Below are positions 8,635 through 17,584 of a stretch of 50,884 bases of DNA, piece after piece. Every line of letters begins with the position of its first letter. The first letter of the stretch is position 1. Location of the stretch: assembly GCA_009861545.1 (NCBI GenBank), contig VXME01000084.1, positions 1 through 50,884 of the forward strand, written 5' to 3'. Origin of the DNA: Acidobacteriota bacterium. Lineage in GTDB: Bacteria > Acidobacteriota > Vicinamibacteria > Vicinamibacterales > UBA8438. The translations under genes were made by a program, and so were the position numbers. The notes beneath the pieces are model-generated. The model had not been told where the DNA came from. It saw only the letters and a program-made list of their open reading frames with translations, and ran no database searches.

Positions 8635-9549
8635 TCACGCCCGACCGGCCCGCGCGGCGGCTGCCGCGAGCGCGCGCTGGACGTACACCGGCGCGACTGC
8701 CTTGCGGTAGTCTCCCGAGGCGAACACGTCGCCGAGCAGGTCCTCGCCGAGATCGCCCGACACCGCGGCGGCCGCGGCGGCGAAGGCCTCGTCCGACGGC
8801 GGCTGATCGTTCAACGCCGCGTCGACGCCGCTGCAGCGCACCGGCTTCGGCACGAGCCCGCCGATGGCGACCGAGACGTCCGTGCAGACCGTTTCCTTCG
8901 GTTCGCCCTTGATCTTGGAGATCCAGCCCCCGCCCTTCGTGCCGATCGCGAGCGCCGCGGCGACGCCGATGACGGCGTAGCGCGAGGCGGGGTGCGAGAA
9001 CTTGACGTAGGCGGTGCCGCGGCCCGCGGCCGACGGGACGCGGATCGAGGTCAGCAGGTCGTTCTCGCCGAGCGTCGTCATCATCACGCCGGTGAAGAAG
9101 TCGCCGACGTCGACGGACCGCTCGCCGTCCTTGCCGGCCACCGTCAGCGTGGCTCCGAGCGCGGCGAGCACGGTCGGCAGGTCCGACGCGGGGTCGGCGT
9201 GCGCCAGGTTGCCGCCGATGGTGCCGCGGTTGCGCACCGCCGGGTCGCCGATCTGGCTCGCCGCCTCGGCGAGCGCGGCGGCGTGCTCCTTGATCGCGTC
9301 CGACGCGGCGATCTCCGCATGAGTCGTCAGCGCACCGATGCGCAGCCCGTCGCCGTCGGTCGAGATGCCGCGCAGCTCCGCGATGCGCCCGATGTCGATG
9401 ACCGCGGCGGGCGCCGCGAGGCGCAGCTTCAGCAGCGGGATCAGGCTGTGACCGCCCGCAAGGAGCTTCGCGCCGGGGTGCGCGGAGAGCAGTTGGCCCG
9501 CCTCGGCCACCGAGCCCGCGCGGTAGTACTCAAAATCGGCAGCAAACAT
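8635..9549 (-). CDS. coxM: Molybdenum hydroxylase FAD subunit (CoxM-like)
   Basis: 304 aa medium subunit carrying FAD between the iron-sulfur subunit and the electron acceptor. The first FAD motif AGGHSLIPLLKLR lies near residue 31 and the second, TIGGNLAHADPASDLP, near residue 114, both intact. The C-terminal CO_deh_flav_C domain covers roughly residues 190-300. It starts with ATG 4 bases after the coxL stop and ends 3 bases before coxD, so it sits inside one tight operon. Confidence 0.92.
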   Translation of the reverse strand: MFAADFEYYRAGSVAEAGQLLSAHPGAKLLAGGHSLIPLLKLRLAAPAAVIDIGRIAELRGISTDGDGLRIGALTTHAEIAASDAIKEHAAALAEAASQIGDPAVRNRGTIGGNLAHADPASDLPTVLAALGATLTVAGKDGERSVDVGDFFTGVMMTTLGENDLLTSIRVPSAAGRGTAYVKFSHPASRYAVIGVAAALAIGTKGGGWISKIKGEPKETVCTDVSVAIGGLVPKPVRCSGVDAALNDQPPSDEAFAAAAAAVSGDLGEDLLGDVFASGDYRKAVAPVYVQRALAAAAARAGRA

Positions 9550-9553
9550 TGGC

Positions 9554-11935
9554 TCAGCTCCCCTTCGCTTCCTGGATGGCGCGCCACACCCGCTCCGGCG
9601 TGAACGGCATGTCCACCCGCGTCACCCCGAGCGGCTTCAGCGCATCCATCACGGCGTTGTAGACGGCCGCCGTCGACGCGATCGTGCCCGCCTCGCCGAT
9701 TCCCTTCACGCCCAGCGGATGGTGCGGCGAGCGCGTCACGGTCGAGATGACGTCCAGGTCCGGCAGCCGGTCCGCGCGCGGGAGCGCGTAGTCGAGCATC
9801 GAGCCGGTGACGAGCTGCCCGCTCTCGTCGTAGGCCGCGCCCTCCCAGAGCGCCTGTCCCACGCCCTGCACGATGCCGCCGTGCACCTGCCCCTCGACGA
9901 TGACGGGGTTGATCTGCGGGCCGCAGTCGTCGAGCGCCGTGTACCCGGTCAGCTCGACCTGGCCCGTGCTCGCGTCCACCTCGACCACCGCGAGGTGCGC
10001 GCCGTACGGGAAGACGAAGTTGGGCGGATCGTAGAACGTGGACGCCTCGAGGCCGGCTTCCATGCCCTCCGGCAGATCCCAGGCGACGTTCGCCATCAGG
10101 GCGACGTCCTGGATCGTCTTCGCCTTGTCGGGAGAGCCCTTGACGAAGAACTTGCCGTCCGCGTAGTCCATGTCCTCGACCGAGGCCTCGAGCAGGTGCG
10201 CGGCCAGCACCTTCGCCTTGTCGCGGATCTTGCGCACGGCCAGCGCCAGCGCCGCCCCGCCCACCGCGGTGGTCCGGCTGCCGTAGGTGCCCCAGCCCAT
10301 CGGGGTGGAGTCGGTGTCGCCGTGGAAGATCTTCACGTCGCCGGCGTCGACACCGATCTCGCTGGCGACGATCTGTGCGAAGGTCGTCTCCTCGCCCTGC
10401 CCGTGCGGTGACGCCCCGATGAAGACGTGCACCTTGCCGGTCGGGTGGAAACGGACGATGGCGCTCTCCCACAGCCCGCCCTGGAAGCCGATGGCCCCGG
10501 CCACCTGCGACGGCCCCAGACCGCAGATCTCGACGTAGGACGTGAGGCCGAGCCCGAGGTACTTGCCGTTCGACGGACCGGCGGCCTGCTTCTCGCGCAA
10601 CGCCTTGTAGCCGGTGTGCTCGATCAGCTTGTCCAGCGCGCCGGGGTAGTCGCCGCTGTCGTAGTTCAGGGTAGTGACCACCTCGTGGCCGTTCTCGAAC
10701 TTCGGAATGAAGTTCTTCCGCCGGACGTCGGCCGGGTCCATCTCCAGCTTGTTCGCCAGCATGTCGATCAGCCGCTCGAGCATGAACGTCGCTTCCGGCC
10801 GGCCGGCGCCGCGGTAGGCCTCCACGGGGACGCCGTTGGTGTAGACGCCGAAGACGTCCTCCTTCAGCGCCGGAATCGTGTAGCAGCCCGACAGCATGAG
10901 GCCGTGCAGGATGGTCGGGATGCCGGGCGCCGCGGTCGACAGGTACGCGCCCATGCCGGCGTGGACGGTGCAGCGCAGGCCGGTGATCTTCCCGTCCTTC
11001 GTGGCGGCCAGCTCGACGTCCTGGACGTGATCGCGGCCGTGCGTGGTCGCCTGGTAGTTCTCGCTGCGGGTCTCGATCCACTTCACCGGCCGCCCGAGCG
11101 TCTTCGAGCAGAACACGGTGATGAAGTCGGCGGGATAGGCGGCGATCTTGCTGCCGAAGCCGCCTCCCACCTCCGGGGCGATGACGCGCAGCTTGTCCTC
11201 CGGAATCCCGGTGACGACCGAGCAGAGGAAACGGACGATGTGCGGGTTCTGGGTCGTGTTCCAGAGCGTCAGCTCGCCGGTCGCCTTGCTGTACTGCGCC
11301 ACCGCGCCGCGCGGCTCCATCGCATTCGGAATCAGCCGCTGCTGGAGGATCCGCTCCTTGATGACGACGCCGTTCGACTCGGCCTCGGCGAACGCCGCGT
11401 CGAGGTCGCCGCCGCCCGCCACGGTCCAGTGGAACGCCTGGTTCCCGGGGATGTCCTCCCCGTTGCCGTCCTTGGCGTGCAACTGCGGGGCGTCCGCCGC
11501 GGCCGCCTTCTCGGGGTCGGTGACCACCGGGAGCGGCTCGTAGTCGACCTCGATCAGATCCAGCGCGTCGTGCGCCTGATACGGGGTCTCGGCCACGACC
11601 ACCGCCACGATGTCGCCGGTGTAGCGGACGACGTCCTTCGCGATGCACGGATAGGGAGCGATCTTGAGCTCCGAGTCCGGGAGCAGCCAGGCGCAGGGTG
11701 TCGGCGCCAGGGCGCCCTCCGTGTCCGCGCCGGTGTAGACGGCGACGACCCCGGGGGCCGCCTTGGCCTCTCCGGTGTCGATGCGCGTGATGCGGGCGTG
11801 CGCGTGGCTGCTGCGGAGCATCGCCGCGTGCGCCATGCCGGGCAGCACGATGTCGTGCGTATAGGTCGCGCTGCCCGTGATGAGGCGCGGATCCTCGCGG
11901 CGGCGGATTCCGGAGCCGAAGATTCTGCTGCTCAT
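9554..11935 (-). CDS. coxL: Molybdenum hydroxylase large subunit, form II CoxL-like
   Basis: 793 aa catalytic subunit of the xanthine oxidase family, holding the molybdopterin cytosine dinucleotide cofactor. The loop that carries the Cu-binding cysteine in true CO dehydrogenases reads AYRGAGR (residues 373-379), the form II signature, in place of AYxCSFR. The catalytic Glu region GIGEAGT is present near the C-terminus. CO oxidation is therefore unproven; another aldehyde or heterocycle substrate is equally possible. The N-terminus (SSRIFGSGIRRREDPRLITG) and length fit the family. The gap to coxS is 14 bases. Confidence 0.92.
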   Translation of the reverse strand: MSSRIFGSGIRRREDPRLITGSATYTHDIVLPGMAHAAMLRSSHAHARITRIDTGEAKAAPGVVAVYTGADTEGALAPTPCAWLLPDSELKIAPYPCIAKDVVRYTGDIVAVVVAETPYQAHDALDLIEVDYEPLPVVTDPEKAAAADAPQLHAKDGNGEDIPGNQAFHWTVAGGGDLDAAFAEAESNGVVIKERILQQRLIPNAMEPRGAVAQYSKATGELTLWNTTQNPHIVRFLCSVVTGIPEDKLRVIAPEVGGGFGSKIAAYPADFITVFCSKTLGRPVKWIETRSENYQATTHGRDHVQDVELAATKDGKITGLRCTVHAGMGAYLSTAAPGIPTILHGLMLSGCYTIPALKEDVFGVYTNGVPVEAYRGAGRPEATFMLERLIDMLANKLEMDPADVRRKNFIPKFENGHEVVTTLNYDSGDYPGALDKLIEHTGYKALREKQAAGPSNGKYLGLGLTSYVEICGLGPSQVAGAIGFQGGLWESAIVRFHPTGKVHVFIGASPHGQGEETTFAQIVASEIGVDAGDVKIFHGDTDSTPMGWGTYGSRTTAVGGAALALAVRKIRDKAKVLAAHLLEASVEDMDYADGKFFVKGSPDKAKTIQDVALMANVAWDLPEGMEAGLEASTFYDPPNFVFPYGAHLAVVEVDASTGQVELTGYTALDDCGPQINPVIVEGQVHGGIVQGVGQALWEGAAYDESGQLVTGSMLDYALPRADRLPDLDVISTVTRSPHHPLGVKGIGEAGTIASTAAVYNAVMDALKPLGVTRVDMPFTPERVWRAIQEAKGS

Positions 11936-11949
11936 GGCTGTTTCTCCCG

Positions 11950-12429
<480 letters not shown>

Positions 12430-12432
12430 GCG

Positions 12433-12458
12433 TCACCTCCCAGGGGAGCGGCATTATA
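12433..12458 (-). promoter_or_regulatory. Promoter and ribosome site of the cox operon
   Basis: A perfect TATAAT (12453-12458) lies 24 bases before the coxS GTG. GGGAGGTGA at 12433-12441 is an unusually strong ribosome site and fixes the GTG at 12429 as the start. No good -35 box is seen. Confidence 0.5.
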
Positions 12459-12523
12459 GCGTTCGGCGGCGGATGCGCGCCACCGCCGGACTCGCGGGGT
12501 CCGGGCCGAAGCACCGCAGGGGA

Positions 12524-13399
12524 CTAGGAATCGCCGCCGTAGCGCTCGGCGAGGGCGTGCTTCTCGCCCACGCCGATCAGGTCGTTGAAGCGCTCGAAGG
12601 GGATGAGCCGGTCCTCGGCGCCGGCCGTCGTGCCCTCCGCCCGCAGATGTCCGTACACGGCCTCCAGCGCGCGGGCCGCGGCGTACAGGCCGGACACCGG
12701 ATAGAGGACGAGCTGGAACCCGAGCGCGGCCAGTTCCTCGCCGGAGAGCAGCGGGGTCCGTCCCTGCTCGACCATGTTCGCCACGGTCGGCCTGGGCGCC
12801 GTCCGGCCCACCACCGCCAGCTCCTCGCGCGTGCGGGGCGCCTCGACGAACGTGGCGTCCGCCCCGGCCGCACGGGCCGCCTCCGCCCTTGCGAGCGCCT
12901 CGTCCAGGCCGCCGTCGGCGATGGCGTCGGTGCGGGCGACGAGGAAGAAGTCGGCGTCGCCCTTCGCGTCCACCGCGGCGCGGATCCTGCCCAGGTACTC
13001 GTCCCGCGGGACGACCCGCTTGCCGCGCATGTGGCCGCAGCGCTTCGGCCACACCTGATCCTCCAGGAAGCAGCCGGCCGCCCCCGCCGCGATCAGCTCG
13101 CGCACGGTCCGCACCACGTTCAGCGCATTGCCGTAGCCGGTGTCGGCGTCGACGAGTATCGGGATGCCCACGCTGCCGCAGATACGCCGCGCCCGGTCGA
13201 TCACCTCGCTCTGGGTCAGGAGTCCGACGTCGGGCTCGCCGATGCAGGTGGCCGAGACGGCGTAGCCCGACACGAACGCCAGCTCGAAGCCGGCCCGCTC
13301 GGCCAGCTTCGCCGACAGCGTGTCGTAGACGCCGGGGAAGACCAGGCTGCCGGCCCGGTCGAGTACGGCGTGCACGCGCGTTGCCCCGTCGAGCGTCAT
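12524..13399 (-). CDS. PEP mutase / isocitrate lyase-family enzyme
   Basis: 291 aa TIM-barrel enzyme. It carries DADTGYG (residues 84-90, Mg binding) and the active-site loop motif KRCGH (119-123), which mark the isocitrate lyase/PEP mutase superfamily. The KRCGH cysteine favours a C-C lyase such as 2-methylisocitrate lyase or a related oxaloacetate-type enzyme over a phosphonate-forming mutase, but no other propionate or phosphonate gene is nearby. It overlaps the upstream gene by 4 bases (ATGA), so the two form an operon. Confidence 0.8.
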   Translation of the reverse strand: MTLDGATRVHAVLDRAGSLVFPGVYDTLSAKLAERAGFELAFVSGYAVSATCIGEPDVGLLTQSEVIDRARRICGSVGIPILVDADTGYGNALNVVRTVRELIAAGAAGCFLEDQVWPKRCGHMRGKRVVPRDEYLGRIRAAVDAKGDADFFLVARTDAIADGGLDEALARAEAARAAGADATFVEAPRTREELAVVGRTAPRPTVANMVEQGRTPLLSGEELAALGFQLVLYPVSGLYAAARALEAVYGHLRAEGTTAGAEDRLIPFERFNDLIGVGEKHALAERYGGDS

Positions 13400-14718
13400 T
13401 CCGGCGCCGTTCCCGTGGCCTGGCCGCCGCCGTGCGGAGCGGGCTCGAGGGCGGTGCCGAACGCTGCGAGACTGCCGGCGATCTCCGGGTTCGGCGTCAG
13501 GCCGAGCAGGTGGGCGACGAGGGGGTAGACGTCGACCGCGTCGACCGCGGGCAGTGCGACCCCGGCCGCGATTCCCGGACCGGCCGCGAGAAAGATGCCG
13601 TGCATTTCCGGCAGGGTCGGATCCCAGCCGTGCATGCCGGCCGGGGGCCGGTAGTCGGGGCCGAGGTGCACCATCCCCAGTCCGCTCGGCATGACCAGCA
13701 GGTCGCCGAGGCGCGCGCTGCGACGGGCATGGAGGTGTTCCGGGAGCTCCTCGCGCAGGTAGGCGCGCGCATGCACGAGCCGCGCGTTGAGGCGGTCGCG
13801 CAGGTCGCGTGCGCGATCCCGATCGCCGACGTGCAGGCTCACCGAAGGTCCGGCCTCAACCACTCGTACGCCGCTGAGCTCCACGACCTCCGACAGCACC
13901 GTGGTTCGATCGGGATCCGGCGCGGCCATTCCGTGATCGGAGACCACGACGAGGGCGACGCGCTCTGCGTGGGGCAGCGTGTCGATGCCGTCCATCAGCC
14001 GTCCCAGCAGCGCGTCGGCGCTCTCGACGCTTTGGCGCATGTCCGGATGATCCGGGCCGAGCCGGTGGCCGGCGCCGTCGACCAGCGAAAAGTAGAGGGT
14101 GACGAGGTGCGGGCGTTGCGCAGGCGGCAGGGCCAGCCATGCCAGGACCTGGACGATTCGCTCGCGGTTCGGCACCCGGCCGTCGTACGGGCGCCAGTGG
14201 CTGGGGCGAACGCCGCCGATGTCCGCTTCGGTTCCCGGGAAGAAGAACGCGGCGGAGACCATGCCCTGCTTCTCCGCCGTGACCCAGATCGGCTCGCCGC
14301 CCCACCAGGAGCCGTCCTGCGCGTCGTCTCGCCGCCGGTAGCTGAACTCGGCGCCGCGCGTCGGGTCGTAGAAGCGGTTGCCGACCACCCCGTGCGCTTC
14401 CGGATGCAGGCCGGTGGCGATGGAGTAGTGTCCCGGAAACGTGAGCGAAGGGAAGACGCTGACGAGGCCGGCGGCGCGCATCCCGCGGGTTGCCAGAAGG
14501 TCGAACCGGGGCGTGTCGAAGCGGCCGAGGTAGGACGGGTGAAGGCCGTCGAACGACACGAGCACGACGTGTGGCCGGGAAAGTGTGGAAGGATCGTTGA
14601 TCCCGCCGGTTCCGATCGTCTGCGCCGCCGCGAATGCCGTCCCCCAAGGCTCCGCGCCGGTACCGCACGCGACAATCCACGCGGCCAGGGCGAGAATCCG
14701 CAGCCCGGTGGACAGCAT
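13396..14718 (-). CDS. Nucleotide pyrophosphatase/phosphodiesterase-like secreted protein
   Basis: 440 aa alkaline phosphatase-superfamily protein close to ectonucleotide pyrophosphatases. Metal site 1 is in 'LVSFDGLHPSYL', the catalytic Thr in 'FPSLTFPGHYSIATGLHP', and 'VVSDHGM' holds later metal ligands. An N-terminal signal peptide (STGLRILALAAWIVACG) points to export. I chose ATG 14718 because the upstream frame only reads antisense-like residues through tRNA-His. It is 26 bases after the tRNA, so read-through from the tRNA promoter may express it. The substrate is unknown. Confidence 0.85.
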   Translation of the reverse strand: MLSTGLRILALAAWIVACGTGAEPWGTAFAAAQTIGTGGINDPSTLSRPHVVLVSFDGLHPSYLGRFDTPRFDLLATRGMRAAGLVSVFPSLTFPGHYSIATGLHPEAHGVVGNRFYDPTRGAEFSYRRRDDAQDGSWWGGEPIWVTAEKQGMVSAAFFFPGTEADIGGVRPSHWRPYDGRVPNRERIVQVLAWLALPPAQRPHLVTLYFSLVDGAGHRLGPDHPDMRQSVESADALLGRLMDGIDTLPHAERVALVVVSDHGMAAPDPDRTTVLSEVVELSGVRVVEAGPSVSLHVGDRDRARDLRDRLNARLVHARAYLREELPEHLHARRSARLGDLLVMPSGLGMVHLGPDYRPPAGMHGWDPTLPEMHGIFLAAGPGIAAGVALPAVDAVDVYPLVAHLLGLTPNPEIAGSLAAFGTALEPAPHGGGQATGTAPE

Positions 14719-14744
14719 GCGATGCACGGGTTGCCGGGAGGGGA

Positions 14745-14821
14745 TGGGGTGAGTGACGGGGCTTGAACCCGCGACCTCCGGAGCCACAGTCCGGCGCTCC
14801 ACCAACTGAGCTACACTCACC
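14745..14821 (-). tRNA. tRNA-His (anticodon GTG)
   Basis: Leftward cloverleaf with the anticodon loop CTGTGGC (GTG) and the T-arm GGGTTCAAGCC. The extra 5' G typical of tRNA-His (base 14821) can pair with discriminator C (14748), giving an 8-bp acceptor. CCA is encoded at 14745-14747. A protein frame running through it gives the familiar 'VAQLVERRTVAPEVAGSSPVT' type artefact, which is not a real N-terminus. Confidence 0.96.
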
Positions 14822-14831
14822 ACACTGCGTG

Positions 14832-14874
14832 CCGCGAGGCGGACGCCTCGCGCGGGGCACAATCGACCATTGTA
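14832..14874 (-). promoter_or_regulatory. tRNA-His promoter and leader hairpin
   Basis: TGCTACAAT ends at 14869 when read leftward and gives an extended -10 box. Between it and the tRNA lies a perfect 9-bp hairpin: CCGCGAGGC (14832-14840), loop GGAC, GCCTCGCGG (14845-14853). It would be part of the tRNA-His precursor leader. Confidence 0.5.
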
Positions 14875-14940
14875 GCATCCCGCCGCGGGCGCTCGCCCGG
14901 GCCGGCCTTCAACGGCTTCGGCGCAACCGCGGCAGGCACT

Positions 14941-14946
14941 TACAAT
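14941..14946 (+). promoter_or_regulatory. -10 hexamer for a leaderless phosphatase transcript
   Basis: TACAAT exactly 6 bases before the ATG at 14953. There is no ribosome site between them, so a leaderless mRNA is likely. Confidence 0.45.
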
Positions 14947-14952
14947 AGCGTC

Positions 14953-16263
14953 ATGTCGAAGTCAGTCGATTCCGGCGCGGATGTCGGCCGGCCGTCGGCC
15001 CGGATCGGTGACGACGCGGTGGCCGCGGCGCGCGTGATGGTCGATGCGTTCCGCCTGACGACCGACGGCAGCGACGCGGGACGCATACTCAACGGCATCC
15101 TCGACGGTCTCGTATCGCTCGTGGACCACGACGCGGCGGGCGTCTACGTCGTCGATCCGCTCGGCGCGCGCGTATCGCACAGCGTCGCCCGCGGCTGCAT
15201 CAATCCCGCGCCGGTCGACATGGAGGCGCCGTTCGAGGAGCACGGCGTCGTGGGTCGCGTCCTGGCCACCGGCGAGCCGGTTTCGCTGCACGATCAGCCG
15301 GGTGTCTGCGAAGGACGCGAGCGGGCGCGCTCGCGGCTGGTCGTGCCGCTCGTCGGCTCGCGAGGCCGCGTGCGGGGGGCGCTCGATCTGTGGTCGGACC
15401 GGTCGTCCGGCTACGACCAGGCGGCCGAGGCGGTAATCGGCGTGTACGCGTCCGCCGTCGCCGCGACCATCGAGAACGCCCGGCTGATTGCGGAAGTGCG
15501 CGACAAGCGCCGACTCGACAGCGATCTGGCGCTGGCGCGGGACGTGATGGAGGATCTGCTGCCGGGCGCGACCCCGACGCTGGCTGGATTCGACATCGCC
15601 GGGGCGCACGAGTCGTCGCTGGCCGTCGGCGGCGACTACTACGAGTTCATCCCGCTGCCGGAAGATCGCTGGGGAGTGGTTATCGCCGACGTCGTGGGCA
15701 AGGGCATCGCGGCGGCCCTGCTGGTCGCCGCGATCCGAGCCTCCATCGCCTCGCTGGTCGGCCACGAGCTGGCCGTGCGCGCGATCATGCGCCGCGCCAA
15801 CCGTTTCTTTCACGAGTCGGTCGAGGAGGGGCGCTACGTCACGCTCTTCTACATGGTGCTCGACGTCCCCGCGCGCAGCCTGCTGTATGTCAACGCCGGC
15901 CACGTGCCGCCCGTGCTGGTGCGCGCCGGCGGCGAGGTGGAGCTGCTGGAGGAGGGCGGCGTGCCGCTCGGCCTGTTCCAGGCGCCGCGCTACTTCGAGG
16001 GACACGCGACGTTGGGGCCGGGCGACGTCGTCGGGTTGTACACCGACGGCATCGTGGAGCAGACCAACCCCGAGGGGGAAGAGTACGGCAACTCGCGGCT
16101 CATCGGGACGTTGCGGGAGGCGGGAGAGGCCGGCGCGACCGAGCTGTGCAGCCGCGTGATGCAGGACGTGCACAGATTCGGAGCCGGCCGGCAGAGCGAC
16201 GATCGGACGTTGGTGATCATCCGATCGAACGCCGATCCGACCAGGGATCGGATTCCGTCGTGA
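14953..16263 (+). CDS. GAF-domain PP2C (RsbU/SpoIIE-type) phosphatase
   Basis: 436 aa. Residues about 40-180 form a GAF sensor domain, a short coiled linker follows (ENARLIAEVRDKRRLDSDL), and residues about 205-430 form a PP2C-type Ser/Thr phosphatase. Metal-binding acidic residues are in GGDYYEF (226-232), IADVVGKG (244-251), YTDGIVE and SDDRTLVII. Such proteins dephosphorylate anti-anti-sigma factors in partner-switching stress pathways, but no STAS or anti-sigma partner is adjacent. No membrane segment is seen, so it is cytoplasmic. The start is supported by the TACAAT box 6 bases away. Confidence 0.9.
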   Translation: MSKSVDSGADVGRPSARIGDDAVAAARVMVDAFRLTTDGSDAGRILNGILDGLVSLVDHDAAGVYVVDPLGARVSHSVARGCINPAPVDMEAPFEEHGVVGRVLATGEPVSLHDQPGVCEGRERARSRLVVPLVGSRGRVRGALDLWSDRSSGYDQAAEAVIGVYASAVAATIENARLIAEVRDKRRLDSDLALARDVMEDLLPGATPTLAGFDIAGAHESSLAVGGDYYEFIPLPEDRWGVVIADVVGKGIAAALLVAAIRASIASLVGHELAVRAIMRRANRFFHESVEEGRYVTLFYMVLDVPARSLLYVNAGHVPPVLVRAGGEVELLEEGGVPLGLFQAPRYFEGHATLGPGDVVGLYTDGIVEQTNPEGEEYGNSRLIGTLREAGEAGATELCSRVMQDVHRFGAGRQSDDRTLVIIRSNADPTRDRIPS

Positions 16264-16284
16264 CGGCCCCGAACGAAGAAAAGA

Positions 16285-16309
16285 GCCGGACGGGAGCCGC
16301 CCGCCCGGC
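16285..16309. terminator. Hairpin between convergent genes
   Basis: A 10-bp stem with one mismatch (GCCGGACGGG / CCCGCCCGGC) and a 5-base loop in the 54-base gap between two convergent genes. It lacks a T-run, so it may act as a bidirectional terminator only weakly. Confidence 0.35.
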
Positions 16310-16317
16310 CCTGACTC

Positions 16318-17367
16318 TCAGTTGGCGTTGACCGTGTCGTGCGCGTACCGCTGGTAGTGCGCGGCGAGGACGTCGCGGCCGAAGTCGCCGTCGAAGTCGC
16401 GCCACACGCTGTGGACGTGGTTCGCGGTGTTCTGCACGTTGTTGTACTCGATCAGGAACGTCGGGCCCTGCACGCGGTAGTAGTGCCCCTCGCCCTCCTT
16501 GAGGCTCCCCATCCAGGCGAACCGGATGCCGTCGAGTCCGGCCTCTTTCACCTTGGCAAGACGCTCGGCCGCGATCGCCGCCGGCTGCGCCTCGGCGTAC
16601 TCCTCGATCAGCGCCCAGAGGATGTCCTGCTGGCCGCGACTCAGATCGCCGAAGGCGACCCCGGAGTTCTCCTGTATCCCGGCCTCCCGGTCGGAGGTGG
16701 TCAGGATGTCGCTCGGGGCCTCGTCGGAGACGATTGCGGCCCTGCGGTGGGCGTCGGACATCGAGGCGATCAGGCTGCGGGGCAGGATGTCCTCCAGCAC
16801 CAGAACCCGCTCGCCGGCGCGGCTGCCCTCGCGAACGTACGCCGGGTTGGTGCCGAAGAACTGCGGCGTGCTGGAGGCGAGCATCCCGTCGAGGACGGTC
16901 CAATTCGCCGAGATGTGGTGCCCCTCGTAGCGCCAGCCCCAGGACCCGTCCGCGGACGGGTCACCGAAGATCATGAAGAAGTACAGCTCGGTGTCGCGGA
17001 TGGCGCGTCCTTCGCGGTCATAGAGGATCTGCTCGAGCTGCCGGATGCGCTCGGACTTCTCGTAGCCCTCGGCGCTCAGGCTCGCCTCTACCAGGGCCAG
17101 CGCCGCCTTCTTCTGCGTCCCGCTCATCGCCTTCAGGGACACGCCCTTGCGCTCGCGGGGGATGTAGTGCCAGTCGAAGCGATCGTCGCTGTTGAACGGG
17201 AACATCGCCGCGGAGCGCTGCTCCGGCGTCAGCGAGTCCAGGAACGCCTGCGCCGCCTCGGCCATCGAGGCGGTCTGGCCGGCCTTGTCCTGCATGGTGG
17301 CGGCCCCGGCGGTGACGATGGCCAGGACCACGAAGACGAGTGGAACGAGTCGCGCGGACACCTTCAT
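16318..17367 (-). CDS. Secreted DUF3500-family protein
   Basis: 349 aa with an N-terminal signal peptide (residues about 1-23, cleaved near AGA-AT). The rest matches the DUF3500 pattern: 'FLDSLTPEQRSAAMFPF' early, 'WHYIPRERKGVSLKAMS', 'GWRYEGHHISANW' in the middle and 'FLIEYNNVQNTANHVHSVWRDFDGDFG' split over the C-terminal region. The family function is unknown. It starts at ATG 17367 behind a strong AGGAGGAAA ribosome site and is a single gene convergent with the phosphatase. Confidence 0.85.
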   Translation of the reverse strand: MKVSARLVPLVFVVLAIVTAGAATMQDKAGQTASMAEAAQAFLDSLTPEQRSAAMFPFNSDDRFDWHYIPRERKGVSLKAMSGTQKKAALALVEASLSAEGYEKSERIRQLEQILYDREGRAIRDTELYFFMIFGDPSADGSWGWRYEGHHISANWTVLDGMLASSTPQFFGTNPAYVREGSRAGERVLVLEDILPRSLIASMSDAHRRAAIVSDEAPSDILTTSDREAGIQENSGVAFGDLSRGQQDILWALIEEYAEAQPAAIAAERLAKVKEAGLDGIRFAWMGSLKEGEGHYYRVQGPTFLIEYNNVQNTANHVHSVWRDFDGDFGRDVLAAHYQRYAHDTVNAN

Positions 17368-17584
17368 GGGTTTCCTCCTCAGGGCTGTCTTGCGGTGAAG
17401 GCGAGCCTACAACCGGGGGCGGGGGGCGTCAAGATGCCGGCCGTCCCCGCGCCGCCCCGGGGGCACGGGTCGGCATTGCCGGCCTGAGAACAGTCTGCGC
17501 TGCGCCCTGCGGCGCAAGCTCTCGGCCGACCACCGGAGCAGACGGTCCGCCGCCCATCCGAATGTGCGAGGATCCACACGGTTC

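Noticed and set aside
9554-11935. True (form I) CO dehydrogenase large subunit
   Set aside because: The active-site loop is AYRGAGR, lacking the cysteine of AYxCSFR.
14719-14862. N-terminal extension of the phosphodiesterase gene
   Set aside because: It reads through tRNA-His and gives a well-known false peptide; the signal peptide begins at ATG 14718.
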